Position numbers and translations under genes: made by a program
Assembly (NCBI GenBank): GCA_002633005.1
Contig: NMRA01000050.1
Coordinates: 195,710 to 259,709 of the forward strand
Reading direction: 5' to 3'
Source: Phoronis australis
Lineage: Eukaryota; Phoronida; Phoronidae
DNA length: 64,000 nt
Part shown: positions 36,401 through 45,900 of the stretch, in pieces
Position numbering within the stretch: the first letter of the stretch is position 1
Layout of the letters: each line of letters starts with the position of its first letter
The notes under the pieces: generated by a model
The model's input: only the letters and a program-made list of their open reading frames with translations
The model's database searches: none
Told to the model about the DNA's origin: nothing

Positions 36401-36869
36401 CTACAGCCCCCCCCCCTTCCAGCCCACTATGGTGCTCCGCCCATGTCCTCGTGTATGATTTTACATATAGTTCAACTCCTACGTACTGGTGAGGGTTCTT
36501 TGTGTGTTTGTGTGTTTGACATGCGCCCTAGCGGTTTGTAGCGAGCGTTCTACAGGTCGTGGTATATGTGCAACTACCAACTGGCTCACACGAATGGAAA
36601 AAATTAAATTCCAAATATTAAGCTTCATTGAGTGCTGTTCATCTTTCGCATGCGTATGATATTAGCAATTTCATCATCGGCTTTAACAATGTTTCGAGTA
36701 GATATGAGCTGAAATTTCTGAGTAGGAGTCAAAACAAAGATTGTCACTGCTTCCCTAGTAAAGTAAATTTCGTGTACTCTCTTGATTTTAGGTGCCTCTC
36801 GTTATTGACAAAGGCTCACCCTTACGGTCAACTAAGGGAGTCTGGTTGAAGGTGATAGCCAGAGAATGA
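22888..36869 (+). CDS. Cytochrome P450, CYP3-clan, complete 14-exon gene
   Basis: Exons: 22888-22973, 23672-23774, 24322-24374, 25321-25417, 25758-25871, 27490-27578, 28086-28228, 29581-29720, 30085-30178, 31454-31611, 32218-32306, 33507-33644, 36004-36166, 36792-36869. They join to 1545 bases (514 residues and stop), the usual P450 length. Features by residue are an N-terminal membrane anchor 1-36, the proline hinge PGPLPFP-like segment near 47, helix C W133xxxR137, I-helix AGFDTT 323-328, ExxR 379-382 and PERF 433-436. The heme loop FGMGPRSCIG has Cys459 as thiolate ligand. The SPTFTSGKL stretch and the heme loop are those of CYP3A and thromboxane-synthase relatives. P450s of this kind are ER-bound monooxygenases using NADPH-P450 reductase; the substrate is unknown. 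All splice sites are GT-AG except a GC donor after exon 2. It is followed by a tandem relative. Confidence 0.93.
23672..23774 (+). CDS. P450-1 exon 2, proline hinge
   Basis: Encodes VNNFSRRHGQAGPLPFPLLG, the hinge between the anchor and the catalytic domain. It ends AAT|gcaagt, a GC donor, where the second gene has AAG|gtaagt. Confidence 0.9.
24322..24374 (+). CDS. P450-1 exon 3
   Basis: A 53-base exon encoding GMIQCHMMWVKKYGKVVG, the helix A region. It has a gtgagt donor in phase 2 and the same length as in the second gene. Confidence 0.9.
25321..25417 (+). CDS. P450-1 exon 4
   Basis: Encodes SYGTTRSMIVADPELLREIM and then KQSHHFVNRE, covering the beta-1 strands and helix B. The acceptor is a strong ttttccag. 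Confidence 0.92.
25758..25871 (+). CDS. P450-1 exon 5, helix C
   Basis: Encodes 38 residues with LKDERWKNVRSIMSPTFTSG. The Trp and Arg (W133, R137) contact a heme propionate in known P450s. 28 of 38 residues equal those of the second gene's exon 5. Confidence 0.95.
26090..26200 (-). repeat. Possible tRNA-like SINE remnant
   Basis: The minus strand has a GGGTTCGAATCC B-box-like motif at about 26112-26123 and an A-box-like stretch about 70 bases before it. The structure is poor, so this may be a worn SINE or chance. It lies in P450-1 intron 5. Confidence 0.3.
26459..26650. repeat. Dispersed repeat, copy 1
   Basis: Shares aaactattttgggaaagtttg, ccggctagcg.cgt, aactttccat-like, cgtattgcac and a.gcgta.g.gataaa blocks with 54228-54395. 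The order is the same and the divergence moderate. The family is unknown. Confidence 0.6.
26921..27161 (+). repeat. tRNA-derived SINE
   Basis: The tRNA-like head has an A-box-like TGGCCTGGTTGATCAGTG and a B box GTGGGTTCAAGTCCC, followed by a tRNA-unrelated tail shared with 8053-8176. The head also recurs, inverted and slightly diverged, at 52772-52855. It is inserted in P450-1 intron 5. The B box fits internal RNA polymerase III promotion. Confidence 0.75.
27384..27449. repeat. TG microsatellite
   Basis: About 33 TG units. It is bounded by two copies of ccatagtgtgastagtcag (27357-27375 and about 27461-27479), the second ending about ten bases before the exon 6 acceptor. Confidence 0.95.
27490..27578 (+). 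CDS. P450-1 exon 6
   Basis: Encodes VSQLVNQANETFLQNLSKYA and ENDQEFEAK. 24 of 29 residues match the second gene. A gtaagg donor leaves phase 2. Confidence 0.92.
28086..28228 (+). CDS. P450-1 exon 7
   Basis: Encodes LFSNFTIDVITATTCGIHVD and the following NPDD segment, the helix E-F region of CYP3-type enzymes. It is two codons shorter than exon 7 of the second gene, with the gap just before DPFLLL. The gtatgt donor is in phase 1. Confidence 0.92.
29581..29720 (+). CDS. P450-1 exon 8
   Basis: Encodes the helix F-G region, including YVPYIERLVDQLIQERKEKQ. It has a ttgcag acceptor and gtacga donor, 140 bases as in the second gene. Confidence 0.9.
30085..30178 (+). CDS. P450-1 exon 9
   Basis: Encodes EYKDFLKLLIDANKEFEEQQ and a short polar linker before the I helix. 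The gtatgt donor is in phase 1. DFLKLLIDA corresponds to the DFLQLMIDS type of segment in CYP3 enzymes. Confidence 0.9.
31454..31611 (+). CDS. P450-1 exon 10, I helix
   Basis: Encodes MTANIMLFFLAGFDTTSEVL, the oxygen-activation helix with its acid-threonine pair (D326, T327), followed by the J-helix segment PEWQDKVIEELDE. The acceptor is a weak tatccaag. The donor gtaatg is non-consensus at +5. Confidence 0.95.
32218..32306 (+). CDS. P450-1 exon 11, K helix
   Basis: Encodes LNIMEMCYSEAMRMYPPGW with the invariant ExxR pair (E379, R382). The gtaagt donor is in phase 2. Confidence 0.95.
32519..33500. other. AAAACG/CGTTTT-rich block in P450-1 intron 11
   Basis: GAAAACG, AAAACGC and their complements recur more than ten times on both strands across this intron, with CpG content above the neighbouring introns. 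Frames at 32435-32833 and 33032-33226 are by-products. It could be an old mobile element whose ends have faded. Confidence 0.4.
33507..33644 (+). CDS. P450-1 exon 12
   Basis: Encodes the beta strands after the K helix and the PERF stretch start: VLIPCWQIHHDPGNYSNPDE then FKPER. The PERF arginine codon is split across the next junction (AG|G). Confidence 0.95.
34445..34615. mobile_element. hAT-type MITE in P450-1 intron 12
   Basis: Left CAGTGGCGGATTTAG and right CTAAAAATCCTAGATCCGCC form the inverted termini of a roughly 170-base element. The interior includes a G/C run with an N at 34479. The ends resemble those of the 12346-14728 element but diverge inside. Confidence 0.55.
35729..35868. 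repeat. Two tandem foldback repeats (GGGCGGCGC type)
   Basis: Two roughly 65-base units each hold GCAGCACTGAAAAA-GTG, a G-run/C-run stem (GGGGTCTATAGTCCCC in the first unit) and a closing GC(A/G)C(C/T)GCCCAT that pairs with the opening GGGCGGCGC. Several copies of the family lie in this window. These two are in P450-1 intron 12. Confidence 0.75.
36004..36166 (+). CDS. P450-1 exon 13, heme-binding loop
   Basis: Encodes FTPEAKQARNSYTYLPFGMG then PRSCIGMRLAQMELK. Cys459 in FxxGxRxCxG is the axial thiolate ligand, and GMRLA is typical of the CYP3 clan. Phase 0 donor gtaaaa. Confidence 0.97.
36371..36444. repeat. Foldback repeat, GGGCGGCGC type
   Basis: A 74-base unit with ATGGGCGGCGC opening and GTGCTCCGCCCATG closing, the inner stem GGGGGCTACAGCCCCC and a CACTGAAAAAGTG hairpin. 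It lies in P450-1 intron 13. Confidence 0.8.
36792..36869 (+). CDS. P450-1 exon 14, C-terminus and stop
   Basis: Encodes VPLVIDKGSPLRSTKGVWLK, then VIARE and a TGA. The VWLKV ending corresponds to the VVLKV C-terminal strand of CYP3A proteins, so the reading frame closes where expected. No AATAAA was seen close downstream. Confidence 0.9.
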   Translation: MPLVIDKGSPLRSTKGVWLKVIARE

Positions 36870-37566
36870 ATAGAAACAAGTTATATACTGGTCGTGCTGA
36901 TGATGATTTTTAGTGAAACGCCGAGACCGATATATAAGTAAGCAGTTGAAGTAAAACTGCAATGCACTAATGAATAGTTGTGGAGTTTTGTTATAAACTT
37001 ATGTTTTGTTCTTGAATTTTATTTCGTTCAGATGAAGCGCACATGATATTCAGTCCATAAATATTTGCCACCATGCTGCAATATTCTTTATGCTTACTTC
37101 GAAGATCGAAATGTTTTGGACGTTTGATGCAACACCAAGGCTAATGGACGATCCATGTTGGTGTCGCATTGTCTACGTAGTATCTCATAGTAGAATTTTG
37201 GTGGTGTCATAAAGAACACAGCATGATCGCTGGCCAATTTGTATTTAATTAGGACACACTCGAATTAAAAGTGCCCTGGAATTTACTGAATGCATATGCG
37301 GTCGACTAGAAAAGATAGATTTTTGCAATTTTAATGTTGTTTTGAAACGGATCATTTTAGGAAATCTGTTGAGCCAAATATATTTTGACAAATGTGTACA
37401 TCCTAGAAAGTTGGTTTTTAGTTTGATAGGTTTTTGGAATTGCAATTATTTGCTGCATATTGTTTTTAGTTCGGACGGACCATACTGTACTCTTCAATTT
37501 GAGTACATTTTTCTGTCATTTTAAATTTCTCCAGAAAATACAAACCAAGAAATCAACATATATTCT
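36870..37566. other. Intergenic, downstream of P450-1
   Basis: AT-rich 3' flank, presumably including the 3' UTR. No gene or repeat was recognised. Confidence 0.35.
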
Positions 37567-37669
37567 ATGTATACCACTGTACCTGTGTTTAGCCCATCTT
37601 GTCTGGAGATCATGCACTCGAAAGTATAAACGTATATTCCTAAATTTGAATTGCAATTTAGGAAGTATC
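37567..37669. repeat. 103-base exact repeat, copy 1
   Basis: Identical over 103 bases to 37857-37959. Copy 1 ends directly at the N at 37670. Exact identity next to an N points to a contig-overlap artefact, although a recent duplication is possible. Confidence 0.95.
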
Positions 37670-37856
37670 NCAAAAGAAGGAAACACCCTTCTCCTAAGCC
37701 TGTCGCTAGCGAAGTCCCCGACACATACAGTCGCGCCCACATGCCCACGTAACAAAGGCGCACTGAGACGCAACAAAGACATTAGCATAAGAATTACTGA
37801 ACATTTGCAACTAAATAAGAATAACAATAAGCGTAAAGTTACGAACGTCCCGTCAC

Positions 37857-37959
37857 ATGTATACCACTGTACCTGTGTTTAGCCCATCTTGTCTGGAGAT
37901 CATGCACTCGAAAGTATAAACGTATATTCCTAAATTTGAATTGCAATTTAGGAAGTATC
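37857..37959. repeat. 103-base exact repeat, copy 2
   Basis: Second identical copy, 187 bases after the first. The frame at 37460-37882 runs through the N and both copies and is not a gene. Confidence 0.95.
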
Positions 37960-39069
37960 TTGCTTCATGGTAATGAGGACTGCTACTGCCCTCTTGCCAA
38001 CAAAGACGGGATTTCACTAAATCTGTAAACATTCCACACCGAACAATATCGTAATTTTACGCATGTGTTTTCGCTCGAAATTTTGAGTTTGTAATTATAC
38101 GCTCGTCTTTTTGCGCTTGCTATGAAGTGTTCACAAGGTAAAATCTCAGGCGTCAAGTATAAATGTGGAAAAGATTGAAAGATATCGAAGACTGGCTAAT
38201 ATATAGCATTTGAAAATGGTCTGTTTTACTACATATTGACGTTGTAAAATATATATCTAGCAGATTGTCTGACAATGTTTTATTTTATTTGTTGGAATTG
38301 CCATGTTATTTCAATATTTATGTAATGTTTCATTCTTTTTCTGTTAGTAGTGTGTGCAGATAATATATGTCATGGCAAAAATCATAGGTTCAAAACAGTT
38401 TCCGGAAAGTTATGTAGTAGAATTTTTAAATATTGGTGGTAAATCAATTATTCTTTGTGCAATACATTTGAATTACAAACCATTTGCAAAACGATACAAT
38501 ATCAACTGAGTATTAATTGAATGGATGGTGACAACGTCGTGCTAAAATTACGACCGTATAATCACACACGTAAGATTACGAGCGTGGGAAAATACGAGAG
38601 CAAAATTGTCGTCGTACAATTTTAGATGTCACGCCAATTTCTCATTGGATATAACGGTCACGGTCGTAAAACATGACCTAAGTCTCTTGTAGTAATTACG
38701 TACGAGAGTAGTTACGGGCGAACGATTACGGTCATAAAACGCGAGCGAAGTGTCAGTCATAAGCATGAGTGTAATTACAGGCGACTCTTTTCCCCGAACG
38801 GCCGACGTTATAACACCCGATACCAAACAAACAAAAAAGCGCTTTTCATCGGAGGTTCGGCATAGGCCTGCATTCTTTGCCACGCAATTCGAAACTGAAT
38901 TGCTTATCTCTGACGCCAAGGAAGCCATCTGTTGCGTGAAAAAAACACTTCTATTCCATCTCTGACGTCTGAATTTTTTTAAGAATCTTAACTGGCAATT
39001 TACCAAACTGTATTTACTATCATTGATAAACAAGTACAAAAACAAACGAGTACATCCATTCAGACACGC
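37960..39069. other. Intergenic, no gene seen
   Basis: AT-rich DNA with scattered TACGA and ACGAG strings. Both-strand frames at 38629-39045 have no domain. Confidence 0.35.
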
Positions 39070-41225
39070 ATGCGCACCTCAGGAAAGACTATCGCCGTTT
39101 ATCGTATAAAGTAAACAACTGCTACTTAGAGTTAACGTGAACAATAAAATTTCCCATTTCCCAGGGAAGCTGTCATACACAAAATTTTTATACGCAATTA
39201 TTTTTTCCGCATTATAGTACTCAAGAATATATGCAACAAACTTGTGCTTATTAGGAATATTTTTGTGCCATCTTTCCTTGTAAGTGTACTGTTTGTATAA
39301 TAAAACCAAAATTTTATAGAAAATCATGTGTCTGGTAAAGTCCAAGATTAGCACATTTTAAGAGAAACAGTTGGGAAGCTGAATGAGACACTTTCGAAGT
39401 AGTTTTCTGAATTCCTTCCAAAAATCTTCTACAGGGCGACATTCCCAAAAAAGTGTGGCAGCGTCTCTGGAACCTTATTACAAAAGGTCCGGAACATAAA
39501 TTAGAGTCCTGAACTTGGTTTTTTACTAAAAAAGCATTTGTCGCAATATTCTTGTACAGTATTCTAAATTGGAATCATTTAATTTTGGGATCCTTTGTAA
39601 TTTCATAAAGAAATGCGTATATTTTCTTTCAATCTAATCTCTATAGTCTATTTCCTATTTACACTCTGACAAGGTTTCTTCATGTCGCTAAAAATAGAAC
39701 AAATGTGTCTACAACTCATTAACACTTTAAAATTTACTTTGAAATAGATTTCTTTTAATCTTTTTTGAACAGTAACAACGTCGTTATATTCTACAAAGTT
39801 GGTTTTCCTATCGAACCCGTTTATTATATGGTCTAACCTTAACGAATTCTCCATCAGAGGTATACGTGTCTCTGATAAATCTTAAGCCTAAGAAAACACC
39901 TCTGCCTCCGATCCCCAAGTTACTATTAAAAACAAAGATTGATTCAAAAAGTCCTCTTTACTCGCAACAATTATTTTCTTATTGAAAGATGCCATACTTC
40001 CAAATATTTCGCGCCAATAGGAGTTATCATTAATTAGAGTTTACTTTGACATAACAAAGCCTTAAAAAAGCAAAATTCTTTAAAAACGGGTAGAGTGAGT
40101 GTAGTAACTGACCACTTTTAGACGCAGGGTTTTCAAGATATCTACGGACCATGGTGAGTTTTAAAGCTTTGCTGGAAGTACATTTACCCCTTGATCTAGT
40201 CCTAAACTGGCCCTAGTTCCTTTAATTTTATGATTACGAGCCTGCCGTACAAATCTAAAGAATGTCGTATTCAATTCATACAAGACCTCTACTGATTTTT
40301 TTTGGTAAATTTGACAACAAAAATTAAGTTTGAATCGAAATAGGTACCGTTTTAATAACAGTTTCTCTACTAAAGGCGTCAAAAGCATCAGAGTACGTCG
40401 ACTCACATTTTTGATAAAGACTCTTAGTCACTCTTGCAGTGAAGTTCATATGCTTCACACTACTCAACTGAGTATCAAAATGCACCCCCAAAAATCTGAA
40501 AGCTGTTTTGTCCAAGACAGGCTTTCTTTTGTAGGAATCACGTCATCACTACCAGTTTTACTTGCAATTTGTTTTACATGTACCCACATCCACTTGAAGA
40601 CCGGAGACACTAGCAAACAAATGTAGTACATTCAGTGTGCTAGCCAATGACAAATGCAAACCATCCAAAGTAATTGATGTGTCGTCCACATATCGCGAAA
40701 TTAAATATTCCGTATTTCCTGCAACTACATCAGCAATATTTCTATTATTCTTGATAAAATACGCTAAAATCTAAGCGAAATATAAATATGTAAGGAGACA
40801 GGGGATTACCTTGCCTGCAGCCACGCGAAAATGGGTGACCATTTACGACAACACGCGACTAAATATTACTATAAAAGACTTTTGCCCACCTTCCGAACGA
40901 CCAATGAAAACTAAGGAAAGAGAAACATTTTTGTATAAAATTTTACGACAATGAATCAAATCCTGTCTCAAAATCGATCAGTTAGAGCAACCCCGGTTTT
41001 TTAGCTGACTAGACATAAAACATTAAATCACATGGATACTTTCGTTCATATTTCTATCGGAAACAAATCCTGTCTGGTCGTTAGTGATTAGTTTTCCCAT
41101 AACGGATCGTAACCTTTCAACCATAGCCGCAGAAGCCAATTTATATGTCACATTGAGTAAGGATATGGGTCTCCAGTTTTCCAAATAATGTTTACAGATC
41201 TGCTCCCTTAGGGATACGAACACTC
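39070..41225 (-). mobile_element. Decayed LINE, L1/Tx1-like ORF2 fragment
   Basis: On minus, 41223-41023 reads NWRPISLLNVTYKLASAAMV and later DQTGFVSDRNMNE, the fingers region of a non-LTR reverse transcriptase. About 600 bases on comes FRFLGVHFD, then an FFRFVR..KIKGTRASLGLDQG stretch. At about 39440-39490 minus reads TLFWECRPVEDFWKEF, like the C-terminal domain of L1/Tx1 elements. The pieces lie in several frames with no intact FADD catalytic box seen. The 5' part including the endonuclease is missing, as is usual for a 5'-truncated LINE. Confidence 0.75.
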
Positions 41226-41242
41226 ATTTAGTTTTTTTTTTC

Positions 41243-41317
41243 TTGGCGCAAGCTAGGATTGAACTAGGGACCTTTAGATTGTCAGTCTAGTACTTTAACC
41301 ACGGCTCGGTGATGCAG
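41243..41317 (-). repeat. tRNA-derived SINE head or tRNA pseudogene
   Basis: The minus strand shows GCCGTGGTTAAAGTACTAGA (A-box-like), an anticodon-like stem TAGA/TCTA around CTGACAA, and a B-box-like CTAGTTCAATCCTAG. The acceptor stem does not pair, so it is not a working tRNA. It sits just upstream of the LINE on the same strand. Confidence 0.55.
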
Positions 41318-41959
41318 TAGAACTTGGGTTCTGATTTATAGGGAGCAAGGGGGCAATTTTAGTGGTAAGCCATTACAAGAAAGGACCACTTCTGAAACGG
41401 GGCCTCTTAATATGGCCTCTGCCAGACGTGTGTCTCTAGATAAATGGTTTTGCATTTTCTAAAAATTGTCTTGTTGAATTAAACAAAATTGGCACCAATT
41501 TACCCATTTTCGTGGACTTTTTTGAAGTATGTTTTATTACGAGTTCGCTTTTTCAAGTGCGTTTAGACGATCACTGGTGCAAAAATAACTGTGCGGCCTC
41601 TGACAAAAATGTCCTGATCATGGCTGCTCTCAAATATTATATATCGCTGGCAGCTGACAAATAACTTCTTAAAATATTCTTTCCTTTACACATGTTTCAC
41701 TGTGTCTTTCTTGTATCAAATATTCTTGACTCTTAATCTCTGGTGGTTACTAAGGTTTCATCCGGACCCTTGCAAAACTATTAAGGTGCACGTGCACCTG
41801 TGCCACCCCCGCCACGTTCCCGGTTCCTATACGTCTCTGAACATACCTTTCATCTGGTGCTCCCTTGGTCAATTGAGCATGAGTTTTATAAGTGTACACT
41901 GTAGGGGAACATAAAAACTCTTTGCAATATAACATAACGCTATTTTGGTTGTGAATTGG

Positions 41960-42252
41960 GGGCTTCAGAGAGTATAATATGCTTTGGACACGCTATTATT
42001 AGGTGTAGGAAATAAAACACGGTAATTGCGTCATCTCCCAGTGGAACTACTGGATGGACAGTCAAATCAGCTGATCTGAATTACAGCTTTCTCTAAAAAA
42101 ATCGGGGCTTCAGAGAGTATAATATACCTGTACACTGGACACGCTATTATCAGGTGAAGGAAATAAAACACGGTAATTGCGTCTCATCCCAGTGGGGACT
42201 ATTGGATAGACACTCAAATCAGCTGATCTGAATTACAGTTTCTCCCACAAAA
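41960..42252. repeat. Tandem duplication, about 145-base unit
   Basis: Two adjacent units share gggcttcagagagtataata, gacacgctattat, aggaaataaaacacggtaat, attgcgtc, and tcagctgatctgaattacag. The second has small insertions (cctgtacact). It lies about 570 bases upstream of the P450-2 start codon. Confidence 0.85.
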
Positions 42253-42821
42253 TTCCGTGAGGAAAAAGCTCTGTACTATATTTTTATGAAGAATTCAAAT
42301 ATTGTTATGATGTCTTAGTTGAGTCATAATACAGGTAAATACGCATCCTGAACGGTGGTTATCACCATGTCGACTGTTCACAGCGTGTCACTGCAGAAGA
42401 CCGTTTCCCGGCGTTTTTCGGTACAACTGCGCTTCTATTTTCAGATGGCATAAAGGTTTTGGCAGCAATTGAATGAATATTAGCCTCAAAAATACAAAAA
42501 CTCACGTTTCCCAAACATGCACTACACAGCCTATTGTTACACAAACAGTTCAGAACCACAAGTGCCTAATTTGTTTTCAGTCGCATTTCAATAACACCGT
42601 GGTTTTAAACCCTAATCCTATGCGGCCTAGCCGTAGTCTAACCCGAACATAAACCAAATTCTAATAGACACTCTAAAAGTTGCCCCTGCAATATTGCAAG
42701 CCCATGAGGCCTGCTCGTACGTTCATCAGCAATTGCGAAATCACCGCCGACGCGACGGTTTGGTGATAATCCCTTTGAGCAACACTAGTCGAAGCCTTTG
42801 GGTCGCTTACAGGTCAACATC
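42253..42821. other. Upstream region of P450-2
   Basis: No clear TATA box. The CpG-bearing stretch 42720-42800 precedes the start codon. The frame at 42362-42559 on minus is not supported. Confidence 0.35.
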
Positions 42822-42907
42822 ATGGCTGTACAAGAATCACTCATTTCTCTGACCAATATGCCGTTATGGGCCGTATTACTTGCAGTAACTCTTGGTGCCT
42901 TTCTGGT
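42822..42907 (+). CDS. P450-2 exon 1, start codon and membrane anchor
   Basis: The ATG opens MAVQESLISLTNMPLWAVLL followed by AVTLGAFLV. It is 86 bases with donor gtaagt in phase 2, the same size as its counterpart. Confidence 0.88.
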
Positions 42908-45900
42908 GTAAGTACATATCTTTGAGGAGGAAATTTTATCTCTTCACTTTCATAGTCGCGAAGCTGGCATATAAATTGACCTTCGTGTCGTCGGTTTGTC
43001 AGTTACTAGGAGCCATACTGTTTACCTTAGTATTCACCTACTGTTGCTTCAGCAATATCGAAAAGGGAGCTCTCGCTGATGCTTGTTCGGGCTCACCAGT
43101 ATTCAATCAGCTGTCGAAGCTCTCCACTGCAGGGTCGCACGAATTTATAAGTGATTTATTTAAATATATACATATGGCCATAGGCCCAAAGTATAACATG
43201 CACAAGACAGCACGTTGTCAAGTGCGTTCGGAACTGGATAATAAATTGTGACGCTTGAGAGCATGACGGACGAATTTTAGAAGTAGGGTATCCGGAGTTC
43301 TCATGAGAGATTCAAATTTAGATGTCGTTGGAGAATGACAAAAACGACCACTTAAGTACTTAACTTGAAGGTCTTGGTACGCACTGCAAACTAACACAAG
43401 GTGGTATTAGTCCTCTACACATCCCGAATAACATAACTCACATAACCTATTTTCATAGGGAATATTTGCGTGGCGACCTCTTTCGCCAGTATCGTAACTC
43501 AACGTTCGCCTTCAAAGTCTAATGGCTGGGGTAACCGGGTATCGCTAGGGGCGCAGGTATACTGTCGACTGCTACATGTATTATACACATGTTTTTCTGA
43601 ATAATAGGTTGACCATAAATACTAAATACAGTGGTAAACCTGCAATAATTGTCTTCCTATAAACGCGACTTTGCTGTCGGATCGTCCACGTATTGCCAGT
43701 TTCCGCCGGCCTCGGTCCTATAAAGGAGTTGGAAGATGTAATTAAGCGATGGAGACACCACAGAATAAAACTGCCGATAGTTTCGAAATAGATCTTCTTC
43801 CCCATAGTGTAATATAAAATGGTAGTTAAAGATACTAAGAGAAGCGAGGGCTAAGTGATGCGCAGAAGACACGGTGTGAAATACCGGCGATAACATCAAG
43901 GGGGTAATCATCAACAATTGGTTGGACTTCAAAAACCGCTTGCCTAAACTTCAGAACCAGTAAGCTAAACTGCAAAACCAAATGGCCGGTGATCAAACGT
44001 ATTCAAAACCCGATGGCCTCACCCAAAAAAATTGGTTGGCTGGACCCAAAAAAACGATGGCCTGTGCTTTAACCACTTGGCCACTGATTAAATACAACGG
44101 CCGGACTTCTTCAGAGACTCACTTTGAATGTCTCAAAGTATTCAAAGGCATCTAATATTTATTTTTAGTACCCGTTTGTTTGTTTTGTTCAAAATCGGCG
44201 ATTTTTTCGGCCATTGTGTTTGAGCACCGGCCAACCCGTATTAAGTCCATTGAGCTGACCATTTTTTGGGTGCGGTCATCTGGTTTTGAGCACCGATCAC
44301 CGCCAAGTTACAACACCGGCCATTGGGTTTTGAAGTCCAGCCAGCTGGTTTTGAAGTCCACCAATTGTTGACCCCCAAGGGCATGCGTCTGTGAAACAAA
44401 GCAAACGATTTTATATATAAGATGTGGAGAATTCGAAAAAGGTCGTGTTCAATCAAACGTGTGTTACGGAAGGTCTACTGGTGTTCAAAATATCTACACT
44501 ATGGACCAAAGGATCTCCAAACAATATTTTATCCTCCTTCACGGGGAGTGTCGCAAGCGTATTGGGCGTTTTGGTGACAAGGAGGAATGTGAAATTAGGC
44601 GAAGTGTAATTAGTTTGTGTCCTCCCCCCCGCCCAGTAGTTTTTACCTTCCTTCGAGCCTGAGATGCAAGTACCAAAGGCATTTCTCAACATCCGACCAA
44701 TCGGAATCTTAATGTCCGAATGCTAATTCGTTCCGTAATTAAAAATGAGATATTTCATTCATTCCTTGACAGAGAAATATCTTATTTGCGGATCTAGGAT
44801 GGCATGCTGGTGGTGCCTTTTTTGTCATGTCTGCAGAGGGAGCGAGCCTCCTTGGCCCTCCTCAATTCCATAAAGTTCTACGTCTCGTAACCTTGGGAAA
44901 GAGTTTGCGGTATATTTACGTGCCTTAACTCGTCAACATTTGATCACATCAACGAGCCGCACACGTATTCGCATTGATGTGTGATCATCGATCAAATTCC
45001 AGGTACTTCTACACGGCGTGTGTGAACAACTTTTCCCGTCGCCACGGACAACCAGGCCCTCTGCCTTTCCCAATCATGGGTCACTTTTTCACCATAATGA
45101 AGAAGGTAAGTACTATCAATATGGAGGGACCAAACTCTGATTTACAATCATTTGTGTTCGCCACGGCTGCATGGTAAGCGGTTATTCATTACAATGGTTA
45201 CTAGGACAGGGTACGTGGAAGTATCGTAGGCGGTTCGGGGACAATTCGACCATTATTACTCTCGTCTTGAACAGACAACAACTTTAATTAGTATATGTGC
45301 GGCTATGGCGGTTGTGAAACCGTTCGCTACAAGCCAGCAACTTCCCTTTTCATGACATAAGACCCCACAGTCCACATATAGTGTACATACGTTGCTGCAT
45401 ATTGCTGTCATCTCCTTCTGGGCATCCAGCGTCTGCTGCTGTAAACCCCTTAGAGGAGCTTCTTGAAAGTTGGAAGATTCATTCTTATAGGGCTGCCACT
45501 GTTCCCCCCTAGTGACTTATGCATCTAGGAATTTCCTTAAAGGGTTTCATGAAATTTTGCAATTACGTTTCTGTTAAGGAACCGACGACGTCTTCTCATT
45601 AGCCATGCCATTTGGTGGCAATTCAGTTTTCATTATTTACAAATCTCTTTTTATCGTCGGCCTCTTTATCTGCCAAACCGCGCCATGGATCAGTATTACA
45701 TTATGGCAATTTTCCCACATGCATTTCCCTAAGACGACTATAGCTGACCTTGGTTTTCGGGCTGGTTCGATTATTGTGGTGTCTCCTAGTGGCAATGTTG
45801 TTTTTTCTTTCTCTGTTGTACCTCCTTTCCCCATTGCAGGATTTTTAGGAAACGTAACATTTTAGACAGTAACTTGACAAAACTAGTCTCAATTCCAAAG

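Noticed and set aside
37460-37882. 140-codon frame through the N at 37670
   Set aside because: It spans an N and the 103-base exact duplicate, so the frame is an assembly by-product.
41243-41317. Functional tRNA-Val-like gene on minus
   Set aside because: The anticodon-like loop is present, but the acceptor stem is absent and the T stem is short.
41960-42252. CRISPR-like array
   Set aside because: Only two adjacent long units without spacers, in an animal intergenic region.
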